Origin: Macrolepiota albuminosa
Taxonomy: Eukaryota; Basidiomycota; Agaricomycetes; Agaricales; Agaricaceae
NCBI GenBank assembly: GCA_027475525.1
Contig: JAMWFC010000125.1
Coordinates: 739,630 to 803,629, forward strand
Reading direction: 5' to 3'
DNA length: 64,000 nt
In this document: one piece after another, positions 11,280-23,111 of the stretch
How the letters are laid out: every line of letters begins with the position of its first letter
Numbering within the stretch: the first letter of the stretch is position 1
The notes under the pieces: generated by a model
Told to the model about the DNA's origin: nothing
What the model saw: only the letters and a program-made list of their open reading frames with translations
The model's database searches: none
Translations under genes and position numbers: made by a program

Positions 11280-12190
11280 AAATTCAATGTAGAGCAGAGC
11301 AATAATCTTTAAGTGTCTCCAGTATCAAAAGAAAATGCATTGTAAGTCTATTTACTGAGAATTTTGACAATATTAGGAGGAATGCCAGCCAGTAAGAGGT
11401 ATGTCGTACTTCTGATTCTGAAACAATGCCCAGTAATAATAGAGAAATTGTGTTGTCTAAGAATAGCATTGAGTTGTTCTAGAAAAAGTTGGCATGTAAG
11501 AACTGTAATAGAATTCAATATAGTGTAGTATAAAGCAATGTTTTGAGACTTGCTATTGTAGTTCACAATATAGTGTAGAATCAGAGTGTTGATAGGATCA
11601 AGATGGTGTTGCTTTGTCAAAATAATTTTCTTGCCTCTTTTGCTGCCCATCTTTGTTTTAGGAAAATGTAATACACAAGAACCAGTGGAAGTGATAGAGG
11701 GCTTAAGGTCACCCCATGTTGGATACAGAGAAGAGTTGAATTTATGGTTAGAGATGGGCAGAATTTTGCCTAGATAAATTTGACTCCAGAAACAAGCAAA
11801 TGCAACAAATATAATGCAGTGATCAGAGAGTAAGGACAAGTCCATTGATTTCTCAATACATAATAACATGTCTCTGGAGACAGGAGGTCATTTTAGATGA
11901 AAAGAAGACCAAGGATGTTGATTTTCAATCTCTTTAATCATGTATTCCAGCTGTATGCCACCTTAATATGTGTAGCCATTTTTGATATGCCAGGCATGTA
12001 TAGCATCACACTTGGCTAATACTGTCCTTCCAGCCACACAACCTGAGAAAGAAGCAGCAAAGTCACAGAAAAGAGACTCAGATGCAGGAAGTGTCTTGTT
12101 GGGAATCACATTGATGTAGCAATAATCAATGAATTGTCTGACAGCTATACCATGGATTCTCCTTGTAGAAGCCTTTCAAGCATGTTGAAT
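11280..12190 (-). mobile_element. Degenerate tyrosine recombinase of a DIRS/Ngaro-like retroelement
   Basis: The minus-strand translation gives an N-terminal core-binding part (IHGIAVRQFIDYCYINVIP; CDAIHAWHIKNGYTY) and, in 11869-11348, a catalytic part with HHLDPINTLILHYI, and TGHCFRIRSTTYLLLAGIPP. The last matches the H-x-x-R box of fungal tyrosine recombinases (usually TGHCFRIGGTT). The expected catalytic Tyr (YWR) is encoded at about 11,332 but lies out of frame after an indel. Stops separate the two halves. It shares its strand with the RT remnant at 14.3-14.9 kb, which lies upstream in the direction of transcription, the gene order of tyrosine-recombinase retrotransposons. Confidence 0.75.
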
Positions 12191-12405
12191 GACAGCCTTG
12201 ACCTCAGAAGATTGCTTTAGTTTGAATGGACAAGAAAAAAATCTGGACATCTATTGAATGTGCCTGCCAATCAATAGGGAGATTGTAGGAGTGTGAGTCT
12301 GTATCAATGGCAAAACTTGATGCATTGAGTAGGGCAGAGATGTCGAAAAGAGGTCAGAGACAAATATGGAAGCAAGTGTGGTCAGTGCTTGATTGAGGAG
12401 TTATA

Positions 12406-12650
12406 AGGGCAACTTCTAGAGGCTGTGGCTCAGTCACACAGCTGGCAGAGGGAGATCCAAAGTGTATTAGAGTATGTGCTGACAATATCATAATAACTAC
12501 TCACCTGGCAGAGGAAGATCCAAAGAGAACATGTCTAGGGATTCCCTATGCCAGGTTGGATGCTTCTGAGGCCTCTGAAGCATGGGAAACAACTGTACAG
12601 TACAACACAACCTTAAAAACTCGAAAATTGACTAACCAAACAACTGTGCA
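12406..12650 (-). mobile_element. Truncated LTR-1, inverted, inside the tyrosine-recombinase element
   Basis: Reverse complement of about the 3' half of LTR-1 (from AAGGGCAACTTCTAGAGGCT to ACCAAACAACTGTGCA). The outer end is cut at about 12,650, so no target duplication can be read. Confidence 0.85.
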
Positions 12651-13434
12651 CTTTCATGACACACAAAGGAGATATTAAATTATGAAAACTGTAAGGAAAG
12701 ATTGTCATGGACTAACACTCTAGGTATTGTATGCTGTAAAATGTAGTAAAAAGAACTATTTGTCTGTAAGAAGATTGGAATAAGCAACACTTGGTGTGAC
12801 AAGAGCTTTTATGTATGCTGGAATTGAAGTAGGAAATGGGTAAAGAAGTCTTTGAGGAGGAAAAATGCTATGAGATGAGGTATTTGCTAGATTTTCTGCT
12901 ATTGGATAACATGATGTAGTGATCCACAGAGAGTGATTCTGAATTTCTTGAATGTCCTGCTTATAGGGCTCCTACACATCTCATGTTGTCAGAGTGAATA
13001 ATGATATGACAGTCATGAAATTTTGATGTAATGAGTGTTCACACTGGTTATTCAATTGCTACCATCTCTGCCTAGCCAATATTTTGTTTAGTCATTTTCT
13101 ATCTCAGTAATAGCTTCAGGCAAGTCACTTCCTATTCAGATTTAGACCCATGCCCCAAAAAGTGGAGGTGTCAATGTGCAGTGTAATATCAAGTGGTGCA
13201 GGGAGTTGATAAATCTTGAGTAAACATTCCAAAATCAATGTATCATTTCACCAATGTATGTCTGACATAACAGCTGGTGTAATTCAGTGTTTAGCCCATG
13301 GTGGAAAGTTTGTAGGAAATGCAGCTTAGAATTTATATAAGCTGGGAAGGTGGAAATGCCCTGCTGGTACAACAAGTGTTACATGATTGAGAGTGCCAAT
13401 AATAGACTCTGTTATTTGAAAGCTCACAAAGGCT
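12651..13434. other. Middle of the degenerate retroelement, no domain recognised
   Basis: This CpG-poor sequence lies between the RT and the recombinase remnants on the minus strand. It would hold RNase H or other pol parts, but I cannot identify any. Confidence 0.35.
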
Positions 13435-13439
13435 CTGAG

Positions 13440-14188
13440 TGTCATGACCAGCACATGACCAACACCCTAGCAAACCCTGACACACCACCTCAATGCCCCC
13501 AGTGCCTGCCTTTCAGCTCCAAACCCCTCCAGACAACCTCAATACGTGACCCCACCCAGTTGACAGGCCCCAACTGACCCTCCCAGGCACCACATCTGTA
13601 CCTGGACTATACACTGCACAGGACTCACAGCCAGGCCACCTAGCCAATGGGCCCTGACCAATCCTCCTGGCACCACACCTATACCTGGACTATACACTGC
13701 ACAGGACTGGCCACATGGAGTACAACTCCAGAGCTCACCTGGACAACCTGAACCTTACCCATAGCAGGTATTTAACCTGTAGCTAGCATCCGGTACAGTA
13801 GTCTTGATATTGCTATAACTTTTGCCTCTATACTCCTTTGTCTATCTCATATTACTTGCCCAATCTATTTTCTTGCTCTCTCAAATCTCTCAATCTCAGT
13901 CTCAGTCTCCTGGTCTTAGTCTCTTTCCCAATCACTTCTCTAATTCTCTCTTTGCCTTAACTGGCTCTGTTCCCTTCTTTGCCATATTCTGGACTTAGCC
14001 CGAAATCCTGCTCCACCATACCCTCAAACTCTGGCACTCCATGTACTCCCCAGAGCACCCTTGCACCTCACCCAAAACTCTGGAACTCGCCCCTCCATTA
14101 CCCAGAGATATGTATTCTGTAGACTTTGAGTCCACCTAGTAAAGACCTGCTTGCCATTGGAAGCCTCCATCGTCAGCAGAACCTGACA
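13440..14188 (+). mobile_element. Solo LTR, gypsy-like family (LTR-4)
   Basis: It begins TGTCATGACCAGCACATGACC and ends AGCAGAACCTGACA, 749 bp, with an exact CTGAG duplication (13435-13439 and 14189-14193). It is C/T-rich in its 3' half (13,850-13,960) and is inserted in the tyrosine-recombinase retroelement, so it is younger than that element. Confidence 0.88.
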
Positions 14189-14268
14189 CTGAGTGTCTAG
14201 GAGGAGAGTTTACTACAATATTTGTCACATTTGAGAGTTGGTAAGGATACAGTCTTGTTTTTGATAAA

Positions 14269-14890
14269 CTATTTGAAGCCTATATACATAAAGGTAGAAG
14301 CAAAAGGAATGAATTTTTCAGATGTGCAAGGCCAACTCAAATTCTTACCAGTAGACCAAATAAGATCTTTGGAGTAGGCATAGTAGAGCAAGCCATCCTT
14401 GTGAAAGTGTGGATATCTGAAGAAGATAAAGTTGTCAACCCACTTCAGAAGGTTTTTGATTCTCTTAGCTTGGAAAATGTAAACTATAGTGTCTGCTACA
14501 GAACCAAATATACCAGGAGCTGGAGATATTCCAAAGTTGAGTCTGTGGTCAAATGTCACTTTGTCATCAATGCATAATGCTGTAAACAATCTTTCTTGTG
14601 GTCTTATAGGTATGATCTGAAAGGCTGATTCTATGTTGAAGACTGCCACCTGTGTGTTGGGTGGAGCATCAGCTACAAGAAGCTAGCATGCTAAAAAGGT
14701 ACCTCAATCACATTGAAAACACTTGGTGTCTATGTGAGCATTTACTGAGAAAATTAATGGATTGTTTCGAGGGTAGGAATAGTCAATGGTAATGCACATT
14801 TTGCTGGAGGTATGCTCAATGACATTGAGCAGGGCTGTCCAATAATGACTGAAAAGATGTTCTGCTACTGTAGGATCAAACTCTTCAGAG
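14269..14890 (-). mobile_element. Degenerate reverse transcriptase of a DIRS/Ngaro-like element
   Basis: The minus-strand reading from about 14,890 gives SKCALTIDYSYPRNNPLIFS, then (from 14,649) VAVFNIESAFQIIPIRPQER, FDHRLNFGISPAPGIFGSVA and LLKWVDNFIFFRYP. This matches the RT of fungal tyrosine-recombinase retrotransposons. The polymerase motif expected as WVDDF reads WVDNF, a G-to-A type change, and stops occur upstream, so it is inactive. Confidence 0.75.
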
Positions 14891-15305
14891 ACACAGCCCA
14901 GGAGGCATTCTTTATTATACTTTTCTAGTACAAATGTATGATGAGAGGAATTGTGGTAATGATTAGGTGGTGAGATGCAGAGTTTAAGGTAAAGTCTTCA
15001 AGACCCAAAGAGAAACCACAGTAGAGACCATTTAAAATGTAGGAGAAGTGATCATGCACATTAGTTTTGCACAGTGTAGATGCCCAGTGTTTGACAATGA
15101 GAAAAGTAGAAATGGAGAAGGGTTTATTGAGAAGTGCAGTTCTATGCAGAGTGTTGGCTGCCTCCACATAAGGAGCAGGAGTGGTGATGGGGGCATTGGG
15201 AGGTGGAGTCAGGCAATCAGAGGCATCTATTCTCTTTCCAAGGCAGATCAGGCTAACCAGAACTACTTCTATATAGCACATCAAGGTGCCATGCTCTAGA
15301 GGAAG
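14891..15305. other. Upstream part of the degenerate retroelement
   Basis: A minus-strand open stretch (15344-14925) continues in the direction of the RT, but no conserved domain is recognisable. It is CpG-poor like its surroundings. Confidence 0.3.
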
Positions 15306-15310
15306 GATGA

Positions 15311-15768
15311 TGTCAGGAGACTCCCCATTTCTTTCCTTGTTCACTCTTTATTTCTTCATTCTCTCTTTATTCATTTCCTTATTTCTTCTGTCATTCTTTC
15401 ACTTTATTGCTTCTATTCTTTCCACACTATCGATTAGTACTACTTTCAGCCTTTGAGGTGCTCTGGTTTTTTTAGCTATCATTCAGACAAGTGTGGCCTC
15501 TTCAACATTGCATACAGACTGCTTATATAAGCTGGAGTTTGCCTTTCTGACTTCCAAAGTCTGGAGTTTTTCTGCATTGTTTGTGCAATTGTTTGTTTAG
15601 GCAATTTTTGAGTTTTTTAAGGTTTTATTGTCCTGTACAGTTGTTTCCCATGCTTAAGAGGCCTTAGAAGCATCAGTTCTGGCATAGGAAATCCCTAGGC
15701 TTATTCTCTTTGGATCTCCCTCTGCCAGCTGTGTGACTGAGCCATAGCCTCCAGAGGTCACCCTTACA
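15311..15768 (+). mobile_element. Solo LTR (family LTR-1), 458 bp, no matching target duplication
   Basis: Both ends are present (TGTCAGGAGACTCC and GTCACCCTTACA), with a TATATAAG box at about 15,524. The flanks GATGA (5') and TCTAT (3') differ, so the copy may come from inter-element recombination or the flanks have decayed. It belongs to the subtype without the extra 3' segment. Confidence 0.85.
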
Positions 15769-17380
15769 TCTATGCATTATATTGAGCATGAGTCTGGTCA
15801 TATAGTGAGTAACATGTACTTACTCTCAGTCCTTGCTTCAACTGACTGAGGGTATTAGTACTATATATATATCTATTGTGTCCATTGTCCCATAAGAAAG
15901 AGGGCCACAACAAATGGGCCAATGACTCTGAGGGCTTTGTTCTCTGCTAGCCCATGCACTTTTGACTGTGGTCTATTCTCATGGTGTTGTGATGTGGATC
16001 TCCAACAAGGGGCTATACTGGCAGCAGGAGGCATGGTTGAAGTCCAGAGCTCCTTAGATGGGTGGAATAGTCTCTGAAGACCAATACAATAGTCCTGGAC
16101 TTGCACCTGGACTTGCATAAAGTAAGTATAGGAAGTTTTGGAGTAATGCAGAGCTAAAGTGAGTTTGAACAAATCTGTGTAGAGTTGATGAAAATGGAGA
16201 GAAGCTGAGAGAGGACTGGGAAATATTTCAAGAAATTTCAAGGAGGACTTAGAGACTTCAGAGCAGCCATGGAAATAGTGAGGGAGGAAGCAATATTGGA
16301 TTAAAACAGACTAGACAATGAAAACAGATAATGAAGAAGTTCACAGACAATCAGGGCAATAGTTGGGCAGCAGTTGGGCAATAGCTAGGCAATATCAGGA
16401 CTACTAATGAGTCACCATCTGCTGGTTAAATATCAAACACAGAGTGGAATCCAGACCTGGGACCTGGAGAGGTTCAGCCTGTATGGCATATTATGTGGGT
16501 GTCAGGATGGTACTGGGCAGGTGTTGAGTGGAGGATAAATGGCTGCTGGCAGAACATTGATTGTGGTTGTTAGGGCATTCATGGCAGGTGTCAGAGCTGA
16601 TTGGTGGGGCATGGGACATCAGGTGTTAGGTCTGATTGGTGGTGGCAATCCAGAGTGGTCTGTTGAGTGTCAGGTCTGATTGGAATGGTAGGCTGAGGTG
16701 GCTTGTGATTAAGCTGGCCTTGTAATGGGATTGTTCGTCAGTTGGATTGGCCAGAGGCTGTCAGATTAGTTTGAGCAGTTCCAGGAGGGGGTTTGGAGAG
16801 GGGAAGGTTTAGCTGGGACAGTTCCAGAGCAGCAGGAGGAGGCTGGGGGTCAGAGAGTGTGGTCATGCAGGTATGCAGGGTGTTACAATCTTTCTAGAAT
16901 AAAGCTAACTGCAAGAAGATGAGGGCTGCAGCCTTTGACCCAAAATAATCACAGACCTCCTCCTGGGACATTGTAAGATAAGTGTCCATGAACCTCAAGA
17001 CTATCAGTCAACCAACCATGGAGGGTCAGATTTTTATGCCTATTTGATGTTGCATGTGTAGATATTTTAGGTGTGTTCTTCACCTTTCCCTCCTTTTGTT
17101 TGCATGTGCAGGTTTTTAGGATTTTGGCATGCAGACTCAGAGTCTAGTGGGATGGTTGAGAAGAGGATGAGATAAAAAAGATATTATTTGACGCTCTGTG
17201 TTCAGCACACTACCCAAGGTTACAGTTTTTCAAAATACTACATGAAAATTGATGCATCCTCTCCTCATAAAGTTCATATACACCCTCATTTACCCCCCTC
17301 ATAATACATATGTGGGTCATCAAGCCTATGCATTATGATATAATTGACTATATATAGGGATCTACAAAGTGAAGCTACCT
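15769..17380. other. CpG-poor TE-like sequence, no gene recognised
   Basis: Repetitive GGTGTCAGG/CTGATTGGTGG motifs at 16,480-16,880 recall LTR or leader sequence of a further element, but I see no pair of termini. CpG and a gene-like base composition return at about 17,400. Confidence 0.35.
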
Positions 17381-17390
17381 GGATTCTCAT

Positions 17391-18060
17391 ATGGAGGGAG
17401 TATACAATTGTGTTTGTCTGTATCGGTATATGAACAATGGTACAATTATATATAGGAAAAAAAGAAAGATAAAAAAGGTGGCGGCATCAGACAAATGGAC
17501 GCAGAGGGATGATGGTGACAAGGACTGGATCGCTAACTCATACTTGAGTTGGAAAACTCTTGAGAAACGTTGTCCAGTCATTCACTATTTACATAGCTTG
17601 ACACCGCGAACGTACCGGCCACGAGTTAGGTACTTGAGAAAAACGCAATACATAGTGGTAGGACCGTGATACATCTTTTCTCATACTTCTGATTTGCATG
17701 CATCATCATACACATACGGTCTCGACAACGACTCGGATCTCAGAAGTTTCAAGTTGTCACCACTTCCAGAAGACCTGTAGAAAACTCCTGTCTATCGTGA
17801 TTACCCGGAGTTAATGTCAGGAGATCAGATCAATTTCCTCTTCGGAGGGATGACATAAACCCTGGTCCACATCTCGTGATATTAGCCAGAATGAAGCGAG
17901 GGACCAAGCCGTAGATGGATTGTATTCACAGCAAACTAACGGTAGTATGTTGAGCGTCTGCGCAAAAAGGAAAAACCAATTACGGCAGTATTGTCACGTT
18001 CAGCCCGTCGAGACAAAAGACCTTTCATGAGCATTAAAAAACGATCAACATCAACTTTAG
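17391..18060. other. Intergenic, downstream of uridine phosphorylase
   Basis: Gene-like composition with CpG. One plus-strand open stretch of 92 codons (17391-17669) has no recognisable feature. I see no gene here. Confidence 0.3.
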
Positions 18061-18105
18061 ATCTGAAGTAAGATACAGTGCATATCTTTCTCTATTGTCT
18101 CATGG

Positions 18106-19650
18106 TTACAAACACAGACCAGATAACACCAGGCTATCCTTTGCATTCCAGATACTGCCTTGTTCCGGATGAAGGCGCTGCCAAATGACGGTATGCCCTT
18201 GAACAAAGAGAGGGATGTGAATGATAGGACTGCTTACATGAAGAGGTATTTCAATGTTACAGAGTGCATTAAGAACACCCTGAATGGTATCACGTAAGAT
18301 GACGGGCTGAGTAATGATACTGAACATACGATGCCCGTCCATCTCTCGAGCTCGGTTACTTGATTTGGAGTTATGAAGTCCTGACCTGTGCGAGAGGCAA
18401 AAACCATGTGCGCAGCGGCAGCCCTTATGACTGTCTCTGGCGATGCAAGTCGAAGGGAAGCAGATGGAACTACCAGTGAAGGCGATGAAGATGCAACAGG
18501 CTTTACGGGCCCTGCTGTCAATGGGGACTCCTGCGCCTTGTTAGTCGTTCTTCCACCACCCCAGCATTTCGCGAGATGATATAAATGGAACGTCTCCATC
18601 TAAGACTAGCTTGAAAAGTCTCAGCATTGAGCAAAAATGTAACTCACTTCCAACGTTGCTAGACCAGGAATGGAAGCTTGCAATTTCTCCACGAGATCAT
18701 CATTATGGTCTGGAAAAGAAGTATGTCTTCCTTGCGAAGAGTAGAAACTTAGGGGGAAAGCTTGAGTAGGGGAATCGAAGGAAGACAAAGGCAAACCTAT
18801 CAGCGGAAGCATTTACAGTGCCTGCCAGGATTTTCACGTCAGACTTAGCAGGTTTTGCCATCGTTAAGGCTTTCTGAAGCTGGTCTAGTTTGTCAGTATT
18901 GATATAATAGGCCAAGAGGGCATCAACGTCAACAAACCTCATTATGCAGGACCACGTCTGCATGGACCTAAACAGATTGGTAGGAGAAAAATAATGCAGG
19001 GGACAAGAGGCAGTTCCCACCGGTTTGCTAATCCTGTAAGCTGGTTCGACGGAGCCTCCAGAAACGAAGTCGAAATCTACATTTCGAGTGACGGCCACGC
19101 TTGCGCCGGGTACCACGACGGTTCCAACTGGCACATCGATTAGGGCTCCACAAGAACCGAGTCTTTTTTGAGGGGTGGCGTTTCAGGGCAGAGCTCACCC
19201 TGGCAAATCAAGGGTAGACCTAAACTGACCTAACGACAACCATGTCACCACACAAGCATTCTCGTACTTCACGTATAAAAAAGTCCATGTTCGGACTTCC
19301 CATGCCAATACTGATAACGGACACAGGGACATCGTTGAACTTGCCGGTGATAGTAAGAAATCCTCTTTCTGAGGACAGAACGAACGGTTCAAATTCTTTG
19401 TCCAACAAAGCTGCAATGGCTCGAGCTCTGGAGGGAGAACCAACAGTAACCTTATTGATTTAGTAAATATAGAGTGATTATGTTGCCTGCACTTACTATG
19501 CGATTAGCGACTTCACCAGGACACAATCCTAGATGATAAACACGTTGATCTGCTGTTCGAGGAAAGTCTTCATAACGACACCGTCAACAGATCGAGAAAT
19601 CTCCTATTTGACGGGATATACACACTGGCATCTGTAAGAATATCCTTCAT
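18106..19650 (-). CDS. Uridine phosphorylase (nucleoside phosphorylase family)
   Basis: The enzyme would split uridine with phosphate into uracil and ribose-1-phosphate in pyrimidine salvage (cytosol). A multi-exon model starts at ATG 19650 and stops at 18106. The first junctions are 19650-19626, 19567-19497, 19450-19230 and 19162 onward. It reads DANFPRTADQRVYHLGLCPG, VTVGSPSRARAIAALLDKEF, SVISIGMGSPNMDFFIREV and, split over an intron, GSCGALIDVPVGTVVVPGAS. Later come NASADSFYSSQGRHTSFPDH and the diagnostic ATLEMETFHLYHLAK (the E-M-E-T nucleoside-binding motif). A Ser/Pro-rich insertion before the C-terminus (VASSSPSLVVPSASLR) is common in fungal members. The tail ends near RLHPEQGSIW. All introns have GT-AG ends and frames stay open, so the gene looks intact. 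Confidence 0.92.
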
Positions 19651-21619
19651 AAAGTCAAAGTCTATCGCTTGGAGAGTGGGGTTAAATCGATATCCCGGAG
19701 CTCAACCATAACTTTCTCTGACAGTCACGCGTCACTGAGGGTTAATATCCGGATATGGATAACATATGTGACAGTCCCTGCAAGCGAGAGTATCATGGAA
19801 TAAACCTCGACGTGTACAGGTGGCACCAAAATGTAGGAAGAAATCGACCTCCCGTACTTAAGTACCCCTTACTTGCCATCTAGGTAATCAATTGCCGCGA
19901 TCCTCCGTATTTTATTTACTGATCTCATTTTACATACGCCCAAGGGCTTCAAAAACTTGCATGGCTCTTTGATAACCTGGCTAAAGGCTATTACTTCCAG
20001 CATGAAAATTTAATTGTCTTTATGCTTCAAAAGACTTTCTGTCGCTGCAGAACGCTTTCCTCTAACTGTGACTCTTTCATTATCCTTCGCCTGGCACTTA
20101 CGTAACGGGAAGATTACAACTTCGTCCTAAAGTTTCCTTCGCAACTGTCGTCCAGGCTCGAACAATATTTACTTTTACGTGATGCTCTTCCGAGTTCTGA
20201 CATTATCGACACGACGTTTTACTTCTTCTAAGATACTGCATCGCTTTTCAACGTCGCGTTTAATATTTTTTAAAGTGGATGGATATCACTCTTTCTTTTT
20301 TGGAAATTTTCAGGTGCATTTTTTTCTTTCGCGCAGAACAAAAACTTCGGTCATTGTACGCACGGTGGACGTCCGTCATTGGCATGCAGCCAGAAGAGCT
20401 TCCGAGCCATCATATCTTGGTTGCATGCCCTCCATAACTTTGGACCTACTTAAGCTTTAGAACTATGTAATCTTTTGCAGGTCTGCTATGTAACGAACCA
20501 TGGTGATCGTGCCGTTGACCGTACCGCGAAAATTTTCGATCATAGCCACATTGATGTCATACGGAGCTCCCGCCAATACCTGTTTGTCTGCGACTTGGCA
20601 TTTTTGGACGTATCTCCTGGTAGGTTGCCGAGAAACAGAGCAGGGTGGAGGGGCCGTGCCGCTCGGAACCGAATGGCTCGAATCACTCGCTTAGTCTCCT
20701 CTCGCACGTCGAGATCTCACAGAAGCTAGGCAAAAATTTTGATGGGAAGTATGTACCTAATCTACTTGGCTCTGTGAAAGTGACAGAGGGATGTTGTCAG
20801 TTGATGAGAATTCGCCTCCTCTTGACCCTGAGTCATGATATGGAGGACATCCCACTTTGTTGGTTCGATTGTTACTTGAGCGCCTATCTTTCGGGTTGCC
20901 TTTGAGTTGCCTTGTCAAATCTGCAAACCATGACTTGGACCGTGATATTCGCGTAGATACTTCCAAAAAAAGAACATTATTTATTCTTGTTTACTGGAGG
21001 CGGTGTTTTTTGAAAATGGTGATTTTTTTTCCTCGAAACTCGACGCCACAGTTTTCCGGATAACCGGCCGATTGAAGGTCTGCGGGGGAAACCTCCTTTG
21101 AAACATCAGGATAATCTCTTTCAGTGGCCCGAATTGTTGAGTACTAGATGATCACTCTTTGTTCGGACCTAGCCGTATCTGGAATTCAATGTTCCGGTGT
21201 TTGTCGTCAGAAAAGGGAAGCTACTAGATCTGGGGAACACGAAGTGTCGAAGTTTGACCTGTTGGCGCGTGCCTGGTGAACTCTGCGTTGCAAGGGTTGA
21301 CGTTGATCAAGCGGTGTCATGAGCTCCGCGAACCAGATTTACTCGACGATCAAACTGGACTGTTTACCTCTTCCTGAGATAACATGTCAATGACTTCGCG
21401 GTCGTAGACAAACAGGGTACTTGTGGCCTAACTAACGGTAACGAACATTTACAAGGGTGTCTTCAAGTTGCATCCGCGTTTCGTTCCGCCGTCGATCTGA
21501 GACTCGCGCCCAGTCCGATCACCAACGATACAATTTGAGGCGAGGTCAGGTCGCTCCACATTCCATCCTCTCTGTCTTCCTCTCCGTCATATCTTTTTGA
21601 ATCTTCGCTACCTTCGCTG
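19651..21619. promoter_or_regulatory. Divergent intergenic region with probable promoters
   Basis: About 2 kb lie between the start of uridine phosphorylase (minus) and the start of the HMG-box gene (plus), so both promoters should be here. A C/T-rich tract at 21,555-21,600 just ahead of the HMG start is typical of fungal 5' leaders. Open stretches at 20,179-21,063 show no domain and overlap in several frames. I call no gene. Confidence 0.4.
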
Positions 21620-23111
21620 ATGAACAGCGCTGGCTTTGACACAACGCTACGAACACATGTGCAGGTTGCACGGCCCTCGTCCCTCTACGACCCGGGCAGA
21701 CACGAAGGACAGGATGAACGAGGCTCTGTCTCCGGCTCTGACGATGGGAGTAACATCTACCACGACTCCCTGAAGGGAGAATTTGACCCGGATGGTGAGT
21801 TGTTCAATGGACTTCGGTATACGTGCTGCTCTTAGCGGTCATGATACATCTTTCAGAAGATTACACGGCGTTGACCTCGCAGACCTTGAACACGGACGGT
21901 ACTCCGAAGCGCCCCATGAATGCCTTCATGATATTTGCGCGAATGCGTCGGCCGCAGGTCTCCGCCGAAAATCAGGCAATGCGGACAGGAGAAATAAGTA
22001 AGATACTGAGCAAGGAATGGAACAACATGGAATCAGCAAGTTAATTTCTCAGAGTCAATCATCCCACGTCTGATAAGACTAGTCGCAGAAACAATTTTTT
22101 CAGGAGCAGGCTCGATTACTCAAGGACAATTTTAACATGAAGTATCCCGACTACGTCTACCGGCGGCGACCGAATAATACTCGGAGGAAGCGCAAACCGG
22201 ATGCACCTGGTCAACGTCCACCTGACATTCATCCGTCTTACGGTGAAGAAGTGGGATTTGATGGCGTAGGAGATTCTCCAACGGGAAGGGATGATTTTCA
22301 CCCGTCGGAAGTGATGTCAGACATCCATCGTGCTCGTCTCGGTCACGACATCCACCTAAACGACCATTCTAAGCCTCGCCATGCAATAGCCCGCGCTTCT
22401 CCTTACCCTTACCCATCGCTTGATTCTCGTTCCGGTGGTCATGAAAATCACCTCGTGTACGAGTCTTTCGCTAGTGGAGATCACGTTTTTCACGATGGGT
22501 CTTTCGAACAACCGACACACTTCTCGTACGTTTCGGCTCAAAGCCACGGCCGTGCACAGACAGAGCCCATGCTTATTTTCCCTCAAAACATGTTCAATAG
22601 CGGTGGCAATTGGACACCGTCGTCAACTCACTCTTCGTCTTGGCTTGGTTCTGAACCTCAAGGTCGTAACTTCTCTCTTTCTGCTATGAAGACTCCTCGA
22701 TCTGTCCAATCGCCCGGAAATGCACTCTCTCCACCGCCTCTTACACTGCCGACCCTGAGTTCCCCATTTTTCCCCAGCGACTCTCCACAGCAACTTTCTC
22801 CACCGGCCCTTACACACTCTATTTCATCATCTTCCTACAGTCCAGGTCATATTTCAAGCCCGATCTTGGTTGGAAGGGAATTCGGCCAGCACGACATCTC
22901 GCTATCTTCAGGAGGAGTCCCAAATACAGGACAACCTTACTCTCACTCTAATGCAGAGCGTAATATCAATGGGTTGATGTATGGTCAACGCCAGTCTGGA
23001 GCACCACGTGGTCTTCCAATTCTATCAGACTACTCGCTATTAGCATCTCAATCTTCCTTTTCGCCACACTCGGATGTAGGTAGTCAGCCAGGTTACTGGC
23101 CAAAAGATTGA
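21620..23111 (+). CDS. HMG-box transcription factor (MAT/SOX-type HMG box)
   Basis: The model has exons 21620-21794, 21857-22035 and 22089-23111 and encodes 458 residues. The HMG box spans about residues 75-150: PKRPMNAFMIFARMRR, EISKILSKEWNNMES, KQFFQEQARLLK and KYPDYVYRRRPNNTRRKRK. The last gives the basic tail typical of the sequence-specific MAT/SOX subclass. The remaining 300 residues are low-complexity, rich in Ser, Pro, Gly and His, as in fungal regulators. It is expected to act in the nucleus as a DNA-bending regulator; family members control mating or development in basidiomycetes, but the targets here are unknown. Intron 1 is GT-AG. Intron 2 only fits with a GC donor (TCA|GCAAGT), because the nearby GT (22040) is in the wrong phase for every acceptor I tried. 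Confidence 0.9.

Noticed and set aside
1..17380. Classical repeat-induced point mutation (CpA-directed)
   Set aside because: The visible losses are at CpG, and CpA is abundant, which is opposite to the ascomycete RIP signature.
20179..21063. Protein gene between uridine phosphorylase and the HMG gene
   Set aside because: Several overlapping open stretches with no conserved residues or consistent splice model; treated as intergenic promoter DNA.
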